From: Streptomyces ureilyticus | Lineage (GTDB): Bacteria; Actinomycetota; Actinomycetes; Streptomycetales; Streptomycetaceae | NCBI RefSeq assembly: GCF_011045025.1 | Contig: NZ_JAAKZX010000066.1 | Coordinates: 1-44,753, forward strand | Length of the DNA stretch: 44,753 nt | Direction: 5' to 3' | In this document: in pieces, positions 32,741 through 41,113 of the stretch | Layout of the letters: every line of letters begins with the position of its first letter | Position numbering within the stretch: position 1 is the stretch's first letter | Program-made: the position numbers and the translations under genes | The notes under the pieces: generated by a model | Seen by the model: only the letters and a program-made list of their open reading frames with translations | What the model was told of the DNA's origin: nothing | The model's database searches: none

Positions 32741-34087
32741 ATGACCGTCAACGGTTCAGACGACGTCCTGCTTGTCCACGGCGGAACCCCGCTGGAGGGT
32801 GAGATCCGTGTCCGTGGTGCGAAGAACCTCGTACCGAAGGCGATGGTCGCCGCCCTGCTCGGCAGCGCTCCGAGCCGGCTGCGCAATGTGCCCGACATCC
32901 GTGACGTACGTGTCGTACGCGGGCTGCTGCAGCTGCACGGGGTGACGGTCCGGCCGGGAGAGGAGCCGGGCGAGCTGGTCCTGGACCCCTCGCACGTGGA
33001 GAGCGCGAACGTCGCGGACATCGACGCGCACGCGGGCTCCTCGCGCATCCCGATCCTGTTCTGCGGACCGCTGCTGCACCGGCTCGGCCACGCGTTCATC
33101 CCGGGCCTGGGCGGCTGTGACATCGGCGGCCGGCCGATCGACTTCCACTTCGAGGTGCTGCGGCAGTTCGGCGCGACGATCGAGAAGCGGGTGGACGGCC
33201 AGTACTTGGAGGCCCCGCAGCGGCTGCGCGGCACGAAGATCACGCTGCCGTACCCGTCCGTGGGCGCGACCGAGCAGGTGCTGCTGACGGCGGTCCTCGC
33301 GGAGGGTGTGACGGAGCTCTCGAACGCGGCCGTGGAGCCGGAGATCGAGGACCTGATCTGCGTCCTGCAGAAAATGGGCGCGATCATCGCGATGGACACC
33401 GACCGCACCATCCGCGTCACGGGCGTGGACAAGCTCGGCGGCTACACCCACGCGGCCCTCCCGGACCGCCTGGAGGCCGCCTCCTGGGCTTCCGCGGCGC
33501 TCGCGACCGAAGGCAACATCTACGTCCGCGGCGCCCAGCAGCGCTCGATGATGTCGTTCCTGAACACCTACCGGAAGGTGGGCGGCGCCTTTGAGATCGA
33601 CGACGAGGGCATCCGCTTCTGGCACCCCGGCGGCCAGCTGAAGTCCATCGCGCTGGAGACGGACGTGGCCCCCGGCTTCCAGACCGACTGGCAGCAGCCG
33701 CTCGTCGTCGCCCTGACGCAGGCGACGGGCCTGTCGATCGTCCACGAGACGGTGTACGAGTCCCGGCTCGGCTTCACCTCCGCCCTGAACCAGATGGGCG
33801 CGCACATCCAGCTCTACCGCGAGTGCCTCGGCGGCTCCAACTGCCGCTTCGGTCAGCGCAACTTCCTGCACTCCGCGGTCGTCTCGGGCCCGACCAAGCT
33901 CCAGGGCGCCGACCTGGTCATCCCCGACCTCCGCGGCGGCTTCTCGTACCTCATCGCCGCACTGGCGGCCCAGGGCACGTCCCGGGTCCACGGCATCGAC
34001 CTGATCAACCGCGGCTACGAGAACTTCATGGAGAAGCTCGGGAATCTGGGCGCGAAGGTGGAACTGCCGGGCAAGGCGCTGGGCTAG
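32741..34087 (+). CDS. murA: UDP-N-acetylglucosamine 1-carboxyvinyltransferase
   Basis: A 448-residue EPSP-synthase-fold enzyme for the first committed step of peptidoglycan synthesis, transferring enolpyruvate to UDP-GlcNAc. It contains K28-N29 in RGAKNLVPKA and the catalytic-loop Cys126 in GLGGCDIGGRP. Many mycobacterial enzymes carry Asp at that position and are fosfomycin resistant, so this one should be fosfomycin sensitive by that criterion. I choose the ATG at 32741 because the 14 upstream in-frame codons do not match the family. No strong Shine-Dalgarno is visible. A terminator follows at 34116-34150. Confidence 0.95.
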   Translation: MTVNGSDDVLLVHGGTPLEGEIRVRGAKNLVPKAMVAALLGSAPSRLRNVPDIRDVRVVRGLLQLHGVTVRPGEEPGELVLDPSHVESANVADIDAHAGSSRIPILFCGPLLHRLGHAFIPGLGGCDIGGRPIDFHFEVLRQFGATIEKRVDGQYLEAPQRLRGTKITLPYPSVGATEQVLLTAVLAEGVTELSNAAVEPEIEDLICVLQKMGAIIAMDTDRTIRVTGVDKLGGYTHAALPDRLEAASWASAALATEGNIYVRGAQQRSMMSFLNTYRKVGGAFEIDDEGIRFWHPGGQLKSIALETDVAPGFQTDWQQPLVVALTQATGLSIVHETVYESRLGFTSALNQMGAHIQLYRECLGGSNCRFGQRNFLHSAVVSGPTKLQGADLVIPDLRGGFSYLIAALAAQGTSRVHGIDLINRGYENFMEKLGNLGAKVELPGKALG

Positions 34088-34115
34088 CAGTTCCCGAAGT
34101 CCCGTACGTACGACA

Positions 34116-34150
34116 GTGGGGCGGCCACCCGGTCCGGGTGGCCGCCCCAC
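34116..34150 (+). terminator. Terminator between murA and hupA
   Basis: GTGGGGCGGCCACCC (34116-34130) pairs perfectly with 34136-34150 around GGTCC, followed by TTGTTTGTGT on the plus strand. It ends murA and may serve the convergent HU gene as well. Confidence 0.88.
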
Positions 34151-34183
34151 TTGTTTGTGTCGTATCCGCGACTCTGACTGGTC

Positions 34184-34465
34184 CTACTGGCCCTTCGCGG
34201 CTTCCTTGAGCTTGGAGCCCGCGGAGACCTTCACGCTGTAGCCGGCGGGGATCTGGATCGGGTCGCCGGTCTGCGGGTTGCGCGCGGTGCGAGCGGCACG
34301 GTGGGTGCGCTCGAAGGTCAGGAAGCCGGGGATGGTGACCTTCTCGTCGCCCTTGGCGACGATCTCGCCGACGGTCTCGGCGAACGCGGCCAGAACGGCG
34401 TCGGCGTCCTTGCGGGTCACCTCGGCGCGGTCGGCCAGCGCGGCCACCAGCTCACTGCGGTTCAT
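34184..34465 (-). CDS. hupA: HU family nucleoid protein
   Basis: A 93-residue histone-like protein with the HU fold: MNRSELVAALADRA at the N-terminus, the conserved GFLTFERTHRAARTARNPQTG arm region read in parts, and a C-terminal helix ending KEAAKGQ. It binds and bends DNA. The ATG follows GGGAG by seven bases. It corresponds in size and position to S. coelicolor HupA (the longer HupS has a lysine-rich tail absent here). A short upstream frame (34462-34521) ends inside its start codon. Confidence 0.96.
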   Translation of the reverse strand: MNRSELVAALADRAEVTRKDADAVLAAFAETVGEIVAKGDEKVTIPGFLTFERTHRAARTARNPQTGDPIQIPAGYSVKVSAGSKLKEAAKGQ

Positions 34466-34521
34466 GTTGTTACTCCCGTGTTCTTCTTGCCGTTGAGGCG
34501 TGCCACGCGGCGGAGCCGCAT
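34462..34521 (-). CDS. Possible 19-codon coupled upstream frame of hupA
   Basis: An ATG at 34521 opens a 19-codon frame (MRLRRVARLNGKK...) whose TGA overlaps the hupA ATG as ATGA. The peptide is very basic. The ribosome binding site is weak (GGTG). It could couple or tune hupA translation, or be chance; conservation across species would decide. Confidence 0.25.
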   Translation of the reverse strand: MRLRRVARLNGKKNTGVTT

Positions 34522-34861
34522 GATGAGCACCAGCGGAGCCGATGCTGCCAGGGTCCTCGGTCGGTCCCCGGACCCGGGTCCATAGCCAGACCCTCGCGCC
34601 CAGAGACGCATCCTGCCCCCACCTGCGGCGGGAAAGCCAATCCGGCACCCCTGGGAGTCACACGAAAAGCGCCACAGCCTCGAAACGGTGACGCTCCGTC
34701 CGCTCCCGGCGGCAGATCGCAGGGCCTGCAAGGCCTGAGCCTGGCCGCCACCCTAGGGGCGGCCAGGGACACCATGTCCCACGACGCGCCGTATCCGGTC
34801 CGCCGTGGCGACCATCACAGCGTACGACGCGGCCTGTCGAGCCGTGCCGGCCGGGGCGGCG
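34466..34861. other. Control region upstream of hupA
   Basis: Apart from the short frame at 34462-34521, I see no gene. Near the malic enzyme stop, CTGGCCGCC (34741-34749) pairs with GGCGGCCAG (34758-34766), and GGGACA-CCA-TGTCCC follows at 34766-34780. These may end the malic enzyme transcript. I could not identify a confident hupA promoter by eye. Confidence 0.45.
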
Positions 34862-36295
34862 TCAGGCCGGCGCGCTGCCCGTGGCCGCCACGCCCGCCGC
34901 CTTCGCCGCGTTGCGCACCGCTCCCGCGACCGCGCCCGCGACCTTGTCGTTGAAGACGCTCGGGATGATGTAGTTCGCGTTCAGCTCGTCCTCGGTCACC
35001 ACGTCCGCGAGGGCGGTCGCGGCGGCCAGCATCATCTCCGTGTTGACCGTGCGGGACTGGGCGTCCAGGAGGCCGCGGAAGACGCCGGGGAAGACCAGCA
35101 CGTTGTTGATCTGGTTCGGGAAGTCGGAGCGGCCCGTGGCCACGACGGCCGCCGTCTGGCGGGCGATCGCCGGGTCGACCTCGGGATCAGGGTTCGCGAG
35201 CGCGAACACGATCGCATTCTCGGCCATCGCCGCCACGTCGTCGCCGTCCAGCACATTGGGCGCCGAGACGCCGATGAACACGTCGGATCCGCGCACGGCT
35301 TCCTTCAACGTGCCCGTGACGCCCTCGGGGTTGGTGTTGTCGGCGATCCATCGCAGCGGCGAATCGGGCGCGGCCTGCCTCAGGTCCTCACGGCCTGCGT
35401 GTACGACTCCGTGGATGTCGGCGACGACGGCGTGCTTGACGCCCGCCGCGATCAGCAGCTTGAGGATGGCCGTACCGGCCGCGCCCGCGCCGGACATGAC
35501 GACGCGGATGTCGCCGATCGCCTTGCCGGCGACGCGCAGCGCGTTCGTCAGGGCGGCGAGTACGACGATGGCGGTGCCGTGCTGGTCGTCGTGGAAGACG
35601 GGGATGTCGAGGGCCTCGCGCAGGCGGGCCTCGATCTCGAAGCAGCGCGGAGCGGAGATGTCCTCGAGGTTGATGCCCGCGAAGCCCGGTGCGATGGCCT
35701 TGACGATCTCGACGATCGCGTCCGTGTCCTGGGTGTCCAGGCACAGCGGCCAGGCGTCGATGCCGGCGAAGCGCTTGAAGAGGGCCGCCTTGCCCTCCAT
35801 GACGGGCAGGGCCGCCTTGGGCCCGATGTTCCCGAGGCCGAGCACCGCGGATCCGTCCGTCACGACCGCGACTGAGTTGCGCTTGATGGTCAGGCGGCGG
35901 GCGTCCTCGGGGTTCTCGGCGATCGCCATGCAGACGCGGGCCACACCCGGCGTGTAGATCATCGAGAGGTCGTCACGGTTGCGGATCGGGTGCTTGGACT
36001 GCATCTCGATCTTGCCGCCGAGGTGCATCAGGAACGTACGGTCGGAGACCTTGCCGAGCGTGATGCCCTCGATGCCGCGCAGCTTCTCGACGATCTCGTC
36101 GGCGTGCGAGGTCGACGTGGCCGCGATGGTGACGTCGATACGGAGCTTCTCGTGGCCGGACGCCGTGACGTCGAGGCCGGTCACCGAGCCTCCGGAGGAC
36201 TCTACGGCCGAGGTGAGGTGCGAGACGGCGGTTCCGCTCGCGGGCACCTCGAGCCGGACCGTCATCGAGTAGGAGACGCTGGGCGCCGTTGCCAT
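34862..36295 (-). CDS. NAD(P)-dependent malic enzyme with N-terminal ACT domain
   Basis: 477 residues. Residues 1-85 form an ACT-like regulatory domain (SYSMTVRLEVPASGTAVSHL...), followed by the malic enzyme catalytic domain with YTPGVARVC, the catalytic Lys region RLTIKRNSVAVV, and a C-terminal Rossmann domain with GAGAAGTA. It decarboxylates malate to pyruvate. It resembles the short bacterial type. The ATG at 36295 follows GAGGAA by about eight bases. The ACT domain suggests allosteric control by a small ligand. A candidate small-RNA gene lies about 150 bp upstream. Confidence 0.94.
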   Translation of the reverse strand: MATAPSVSYSMTVRLEVPASGTAVSHLTSAVESSGGSVTGLDVTASGHEKLRIDVTIAATSTSHADEIVEKLRGIEGITLGKVSDRTFLMHLGGKIEMQSKHPIRNRDDLSMIYTPGVARVCMAIAENPEDARRLTIKRNSVAVVTDGSAVLGLGNIGPKAALPVMEGKAALFKRFAGIDAWPLCLDTQDTDAIVEIVKAIAPGFAGINLEDISAPRCFEIEARLREALDIPVFHDDQHGTAIVVLAALTNALRVAGKAIGDIRVVMSGAGAAGTAILKLLIAAGVKHAVVADIHGVVHAGREDLRQAAPDSPLRWIADNTNPEGVTGTLKEAVRGSDVFIGVSAPNVLDGDDVAAMAENAIVFALANPDPEVDPAIARQTAAVVATGRSDFPNQINNVLVFPGVFRGLLDAQSRTVNTEMMLAAATALADVVTEDELNANYIIPSVFNDKVAGAVAGAVRNAAKAAGVAATGSAPA

Positions 36296-36449
36296 GGCCG
36301 ACTTCCTCTGCTTTCACCGTGTTCGCTGTGTCGCGTGTATGCCGTCCGATCGTCGCACCTACCGCGGAGTACACGGTAGCCACCCTGGGTTGCGAACGTT
36401 TTGTTCGCGCAGGTGGCACGGGGTGCCAGGGAGATTCCGGCGCACTTGG

Positions 36450-36597
36450 GACAGAGAGAAGGGGTCCACGTCACCAGGTGACGTGGACCCCTCTCGGACA
36501 AACAATGGCACCGACCCGCCATGCTCGCCTCGCGGCAAGTGGTCGCTCGAAGCGACGAAGGTTGGGCCCGGGGGCTTGGATCGGGTCGGTGCCTCAT
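36450..36597 (-). ncRNA. Candidate small RNA with own promoter and terminator
   Basis: Minus-strand promoter TTGCCT (36622-36627), 16-bp spacer, TACCTT (36600-36605); predicted start about 36593. The RNA then forms a 12-bp helix, GGCACCGACCCG with CGGGTCGGTGCC (36582-36593 with 36507-36518). That helix encloses a hairpin with a UUCGA loop (36542-36556) and a 6-bp hairpin capped by a GCGA tetraloop (36524-36539). A short U-rich linker leads to a 16-bp stem (36460-36492) and TTCTCTCTG. No reading frame is apparent. Total about 145 nt. I cannot assign it to a family; the 6C motif does not fit. Confidence 0.7.
36460..36492 (-). terminator. Terminator of the small-RNA gene
   Basis: AGGGGTCCACGTCACC (36460-36475) and its perfect complement 36477-36492 form a long stem, followed on the minus strand by TTCTCTCTG. 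It can also end read-through from the HelD gene. Confidence 0.8.
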
Positions 36598-36599
36598 CC

Positions 36600-36627
36600 A
36601 AGGTAACAAAGGATCCCCTCAAGGCAA
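36600..36627 (-). promoter_or_regulatory. Promoter of the small-RNA gene
   Basis: TTGCCT-N16-TACCTT on the minus strand, with the predicted start exactly at the first pair of the 12-bp helix of the candidate RNA. Confidence 0.55.
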
Positions 36628-36716
36628 TTCCCGTCCCGCGAGTTGATTTCCGGGCCGAGAGTTCATCGCCCGGGGCGCAGGAAGGGCCACGGGGTCGGAC
36701 CCGCATCGCCACGGCG

Positions 36717-39245
36717 TCAGTCGCGCAAGAGGTCGGGTACTCCGTTCGCGTCGGGCTCGTCGCGGTCCTGGGAGACGACGGTGAGCTGCTGGGTGGCCCG
36801 GGTCAGGGCGACGTACAGCACGCGCAGTCCGGCCGGCGACTCGTCGGCGATCTCCGCGGGCGAGACGACGACGGTCGCGTCGTACTCGAGGCCCTTGGCC
36901 TCCAGGCTCCCGAGGGCCACGACGCGGTCGCCGAGCCCGGCGAGCCACCGGGCGGCCTCCGCGCGCCGGTTCATGGCGACGACGACGCCGACCGTGCCGT
37001 CGACCCGGTCGAGCAGCCGCGCGGCCTCCTCGCGGACGGTCCGCGCGAGCCCGTCCCGTACGACACTGAAGCGGGGCTCCACGCCCGTCGAGCGAACCGC
37101 CGACGGGGACGTCGAGCCGGGCATGGCCAACGCCAGTACGCGGGCGGCCAGTTCGGCGATCTCGGCGGGGTTGCGGTAGTTGACCGTGAGCTCGAAGCGG
37201 CGGCGTGGGCGGGTGCCGAGCGCCTCGTCGCGGGCTTCGGCGGCCTCGTCCGGGTCCGACCACGAGGACTGGGCGGGGTCGCCGACGACCGTCCAGGTGG
37301 CATGCCGGCCACGGCGGCCGATCATGCGCCACTGCATGGGGGTGAGGTCCTGTGCCTCGTCGACGATGACGTGCGCGTACTCGGTACGTTCCTGAGCCAG
37401 CCGTTCGGCGCGCTCGCGCTGTGACTCCTCGCGGACCGGCATCAGCTCCTCCAGGCCGGTGAGCTGGTCCAGCGGGTCCGCCTCGCGCTTCCTGCGGGGG
37501 CGGGCCGGGGTGCCGAGGATCGCCTGGAGTTCGTCGAGCATCGCCACGTCGTGCACGGAGAGGCCGTCACGCCCCAGGGAGCGGGCGACGCGGCGCACCT
37601 CGCCGGGGTTGAGGATCCGCCGGGCCCAGCGCCCGAGCCGCCTCTCGTCGGCCATCGCGGCCAGTACGGCACGCGGGGTCAGCTCGGGCCACCAGGCGTC
37701 CAGGAACGCGATGAAGTCGTCCTCGGAGCTGATGTCCTCGTCGAACGACGACCGCAGTTCGGCGGCCAGCTCCGGGTCGGTGTGCCGGGATCCGGCGCCG
37801 GAGCGCTCCCACAGGGCGTCGAGCAGCAGCTTGCGGGCGCGGGGCCGCAGCAGGTTCACGGGCGCGGTGCCGGACAGGGCGGTACGCCGGATGCGGTCGA
37901 GCTCGTCGGCCTCCAGCTCGAGGCGGCGCCCGAAGGCGACGACGCGGAGGCGGGTCGTGGAGACGGCGGGGGCTTGCGGCCCGTCGTCGCCGAAGTCGCG
38001 ATCGCCGAGATCGCCATCGCCGGAGTCGCGATCGCCGGAGTCGTCGCCGAAGGCAAGCTGCTCCGCTCGCCCGTGGCCGCGTGCCCGCGATGCTGCGCCG
38101 CTGTCACCGTTGCCGTTCCGCGCGGAGCGCGAGGACGCGTCGCCGCGCCGACCGCCCGCGCGCCCGGCACTGCCCCCCTCATCCGCCGCCTCCAGTGCCC
38201 CCCGCGCCGCCTTCCGCAGCACCTTCAGCATCCGGTACGAGCCCTTGGCGCGGGCCACCGCCGGGGAGTCGTACAGCGTGGCCTCCGCGCCGTCGACGAG
38301 GGAACCGACCGCGCGGATGGCGACCTGCCCCTCCTCGCCGAGGGACGGCAGAACGCCCTCGGTGTACGCGACGAGCAGCGGGGTCGGCGAGACGATCAGG
38401 ATGCCGCCCGCGTACCGCCGCCGGTCCTGGTACAGCAGATACGCGGCCCGGTGCAGCGCGACGGCCGTCTTGCCGGTGCCGGGACCGCCCTCCACGTACG
38501 TCACCGACGCGGCGGGCGCCCGGATGACCTGGTCCTGCTCGGCCTGGATGGAGGCGACGATGTCCCGCATGGTGTGGCTGCGGGCCTGGCCGAGCGCGGC
38601 CATCAGCGCGCCGTCGCCGACGACGGGCAGCTCGTGCCCGTCGAGGGAGGCGGTCAGCTCGGGCCGCATCAGGTCGTCCTCGACACCGAGTACGCGACGG
38701 CCCTTGGAGCGGATGACCCGGCGGCGTACGACCCGGCCCGGATCGACCGGTGTCGAGCGGTAGAAGGGGGCGGCGGCGGGTGCCCGCCAGTCAATGACCA
38801 GCGGGGAGTAGTCCGCGTCGAGAACGCCGATCCGCCCGATGTGCAGCGTTTCCGCGACGTCGGCGGTGTTGTCGGACCGTATGGCGCCCTCGGCGGGCTC
38901 GACCGCCGTGTACGCGCCGTCCGGACCCTTCTTGCCGTCCTTGCCGGCCAGCAGGTCGATCCGCCCGAAGAGGAAGTCCTCGAACTCGTTGTTCAGGCGG
39001 TTCAGGTGGATCCCCGCCCGGAACACCTGCGCGTCACGCTCGGCCAGCGCGCCCGGCGTGCCCACCTGACCGCGCTTGGCCGCGTCGTTCATCAGGAACT
39101 CCGCCTCGTGGATCTTCTCCTCGAGGCGCCGGTAGACCCGGTCCAGGTGTTCCTGCTCGACGCCGATCTCTCGATCCCGTACGGAATCGCGGGCGGACGA
39201 CTCGACCGAGCGCAGCGCGGCTTCCTGCTGAACCTGAGCGGCCAC
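36717..39245 (-). CDS. helD: HelD-type RNA polymerase recycling ATPase (UvrD-like)
   Basis: 842 residues from a GTG after AAGGGGG. An N-terminal coiled coil (about 1-90) inserts into the RNA polymerase channel in known HelD proteins. Walker A is GGPGTGKT with K259, Walker B is VIVDEAQDLTP, and motif VI is LRVLYVALTRATQQL. HelD/HelR clears RNA polymerase from DNA, and HelR protects it from rifamycins. No rifamycin-associated element is visible upstream, which favours a housekeeping HelD. Between the ATPase lobes is a Ser/Gly/Asp-rich insert coded by 15-bp tandem repeats. Confidence 0.9.
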   Translation of the reverse strand: MAAQVQQEAALRSVESSARDSVRDREIGVEQEHLDRVYRRLEEKIHEAEFLMNDAAKRGQVGTPGALAERDAQVFRAGIHLNRLNNEFEDFLFGRIDLLAGKDGKKGPDGAYTAVEPAEGAIRSDNTADVAETLHIGRIGVLDADYSPLVIDWRAPAAAPFYRSTPVDPGRVVRRRVIRSKGRRVLGVEDDLMRPELTASLDGHELPVVGDGALMAALGQARSHTMRDIVASIQAEQDQVIRAPAASVTYVEGGPGTGKTAVALHRAAYLLYQDRRRYAGGILIVSPTPLLVAYTEGVLPSLGEEGQVAIRAVGSLVDGAEATLYDSPAVARAKGSYRMLKVLRKAARGALEAADEGGSAGRAGGRRGDASSRSARNGNGDSGAASRARGHGRAEQLAFGDDSGDRDSGDGDLGDRDFGDDGPQAPAVSTTRLRVVAFGRRLELEADELDRIRRTALSGTAPVNLLRPRARKLLLDALWERSGAGSRHTDPELAAELRSSFDEDISSEDDFIAFLDAWWPELTPRAVLAAMADERRLGRWARRILNPGEVRRVARSLGRDGLSVHDVAMLDELQAILGTPARPRRKREADPLDQLTGLEELMPVREESQRERAERLAQERTEYAHVIVDEAQDLTPMQWRMIGRRGRHATWTVVGDPAQSSWSDPDEAAEARDEALGTRPRRRFELTVNYRNPAEIAELAARVLALAMPGSTSPSAVRSTGVEPRFSVVRDGLARTVREEAARLLDRVDGTVGVVVAMNRRAEAARWLAGLGDRVVALGSLEAKGLEYDATVVVSPAEIADESPAGLRVLYVALTRATQQLTVVSQDRDEPDANGVPDLLRD
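37984..38052. repeat. Tandem 15-bp repeats within helD
   Basis: Three 15-bp units (37996-38010, 38011-38025, 38026-38040) are flanked on both sides by the same 12-mer, TCGTCGCCGAAG (37984-37995 and 38041-38052). They encode repeated GD(D/R)-type residues of a disordered linker at about residues 398-421. Confidence 0.85.
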
Positions 39246-39337
39246 CGGGCCCCCTTCTGACGTGCATGGCAGCCGTCAACCGTACGCGAAGGGGGACCCC
39301 GGAGGCTACGTGTGCGCTCGTGGTTCGCTGAGTTCTG

Positions 39338-40159
39338 TCACGCGTCGACCTGGACGAGACGCGTGCCCTCGAACGTGACGACCTCGAAATGGTCGATCTC
39401 GTTCGGTGACATGGCCGCGCCGCCATGGACGTACAGCGGGTTCTTCGCCTTCTCGTTGGTGCTGTTCTCGATGCCGTAACCCCACTTGGGCACGGACCAG
39501 GAACTCACCGTCTCGCGGTCGCCGTTCTTGCCGACGGCGACGAGGGAGCACTTCTCCGGGCCCTTGAGGTTCTTGAGCTCCAGCACCGCGTGGGTGCCCC
39601 AGCCCTTGGACTGCATGCCGACCGTGGCGCTGACCTTGGTGGTCGGGTCGGTGGCGGAGACCTTGTCCTTCATGTCGTTGAAGAAGGCGTCCTCGGCGGG
39701 GCTCGTGGAGTGCGGGGCCGCCGTCACGTTGTTGTTGCTGTCGCCGTCGCCGGTGACCCCGATCGCGGTGACCGGGCCGCCGATGATCAAGGCGGCTGCC
39801 GCCGCGACCATGTACATACCGCGCCGCCGCTTCTGGGCACGGCGCTCGGCGACCTCGTCGACCAGCCGGTTGACCAGGCGCGGGCTCGGCTTGGCGGACA
39901 GCGATTCGCCGATGGCCGGGGTTCCCTGGGAACCCGGCAGATCCGCGAGGGCGGCCAGCATCGGCTCCATGCCGGCGAGCTCGTCCAGTTGCTGCGCGCA
40001 CCAGTCGCAGGTCGCGAGGTGCGCCTCGAAGGCGGTCGCCTCGGCGTCGTCAAGGATGCCGAGGGCGTACGCACCCACGGTCTCGTGCACATCACCCTGA
40101 CCCTGCGAACTTTGCATAGGTCCAGGAGTACCCGTTCCGTATCCCCCGTATGTACTCAT
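39338..40159 (-). CDS. rsuA: Anti-sigma factor of the ECF sigma (RsuA)
   Basis: 273 residues. The zinc anti-sigma motif H47-LAT-C51-DW-C54 heads a cytoplasmic domain (1-95), then one membrane helix at about 114-136, then an extracytoplasmic domain of about 130 residues. The ATG overlaps the sigma stop by 4 bp (ATGA), so the pair is coupled. The position matches S. coelicolor RsuA, which binds SigU. It should hold the sigma factor until a surface signal triggers proteolysis. Confidence 0.92.
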   Translation of the reverse strand: MSTYGGYGTGTPGPMQSSQGQGDVHETVGAYALGILDDAEATAFEAHLATCDWCAQQLDELAGMEPMLAALADLPGSQGTPAIGESLSAKPSPRLVNRLVDEVAERRAQKRRRGMYMVAAAAALIIGGPVTAIGVTGDGDSNNNVTAAPHSTSPAEDAFFNDMKDKVSATDPTTKVSATVGMQSKGWGTHAVLELKNLKGPEKCSLVAVGKNGDRETVSSWSVPKWGYGIENSTNEKAKNPLYVHGGAAMSPNEIDHFEVVTFEGTRLVQVDA

Positions 40160-40731
40160 GCCGTCACCCCACGCTCTTCCAGCGCCAGCTTCATCGAACG
40201 CAAGGCATAGAACACCCGGGAGCGCACGGTGCCGCTGGGTATGCCCAGCGTCTGGGCCGCCTCATTGACGGTACGTCCCTTGAAGTACGTCTCGACCAGG
40301 ACCTCCCGGTGAGCAGGGGTCAGGTCGTCCAGCGCGTCCGACAGTGTCATCAGCCACAACGCCTTGTCGATCTCGTCCTCCGCGGGGATGACCTCCAGCG
40401 GCGACGGGTCCACCTCCTGAGGCCGGGCCTGCCGGCTGCGGTGGCCGTCGATGACGATGCGCCGGGCAACCGTCACCAGCCAGGGGCGTACCGAACCGGT
40501 AGCTCGGTTGAGCTGACCGGCGTTCTTCCAGGCGCGGATGAGCGTCTCCTGCACCACGTCCTCCGCGCGCTGCCGGTCGCCCGCGACCAGCCGCAGCACA
40601 TAGGCGAGCAGGGGCCCCGCGTGTTCCCTGTACAGCGCACGCATCAGCTCCTCGTCGGGCTCCGAGGGCTGGGACATGCGATGTCGGGCCCTCGGCGGTC
40701 GTTCATCGGCCACGGCGGAATCCTTGCGCAC
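40156..40731 (-). CDS. sigU: ECF sigma factor SigU
   Basis: 191 residues from the GTG at 40731, chosen because GGAGGT stands four bases upstream; the ATG at 40677 has no well-placed site. Region 2 is visible in RALYREHAGPLLAYVLRLVAGDRQRAEDVVQETLIRAWKN (read in parts), and region 4 in LTPAHREVLVETYFKGRTVNEAAQTLGIPSGTVRSRV (in parts). With RsuA it forms an ECF regulatory pair; in S. coelicolor SigU affects secretion and differentiation when RsuA is lost. Confidence 0.93.
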   Translation of the reverse strand: MRKDSAVADERPPRARHRMSQPSEPDEELMRALYREHAGPLLAYVLRLVAGDRQRAEDVVQETLIRAWKNAGQLNRATGSVRPWLVTVARRIVIDGHRSRQARPQEVDPSPLEVIPAEDEIDKALWLMTLSDALDDLTPAHREVLVETYFKGRTVNEAAQTLGIPSGTVRSRVFYALRSMKLALEERGVTA

Positions 40732-41113
40732 GCCTACCTCCGGTGTCCGGGGGTTCCCCCGAGTCAGTCGCTCTCCACCGGGTACGCAGACGGGCGCCAC
40801 CCTGTTCAAGATGTGACCCAAGTTTCTTCAACGCCCCCAGACCAGCCGGACATCGCAGCACATTCCCGTCACTAGGGCTTTACATTCCCGCCACGCTGGC
40901 AAGATCGCGTCGCTGCCCCGAGGGCGACAGGAGGAAACACGTTGTTGCCAATGTCACTCCAAGTCGAGGAGAACAAAAGGAACTTAAGGGGCGGTGCAGA
41001 TCTGCGCTCCGTTCAGGGGGCGCCCTTAGTGGGCGCCTGGGGGCGCAGCCCCCTCACGCGGCGGAGTCGCACATTGATCCAGCCGGGAAGGGGCGGGGCT
41101 GGGGAAAAAACCG
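40732..41113. other. Control region upstream of sigU and end of the CGNR gene
   Basis: No real gene. On the minus strand the sigU leader contains TTGAAG and TTGGGTCACATCTTGAA-like sequence with no obvious standard -10, so a nonstandard sigma may be used. Hairpins lie at 41019-41053. A plus-strand reading frame here, which includes a TTA codon, is a shadow. Confidence 0.4.
41019..41053 (-). terminator. Tandem hairpins after the CGNR gene
   Basis: GGCGCCC-TTAGT-GGGCGCC (41019-41037) and GGGGGC-GCA-GCCCCC (41039-41053) stand 60-95 bp after the CGNR stop. They resemble the GC-rich hairpins dispersed in Streptomyces genomes. Confidence 0.55.

Noticed and set aside
36450..36597. Known 6C RNA or 6S-like RNA
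   Set aside because: The 6C motif needs runs of at least six C in hairpin loops, absent here; the bulged 6S hairpin is not present.
37996..38040. Possible CRISPR-like repeats
   Set aside because: 15-bp units without spacers, inside helD and in frame; a coding minisatellite.
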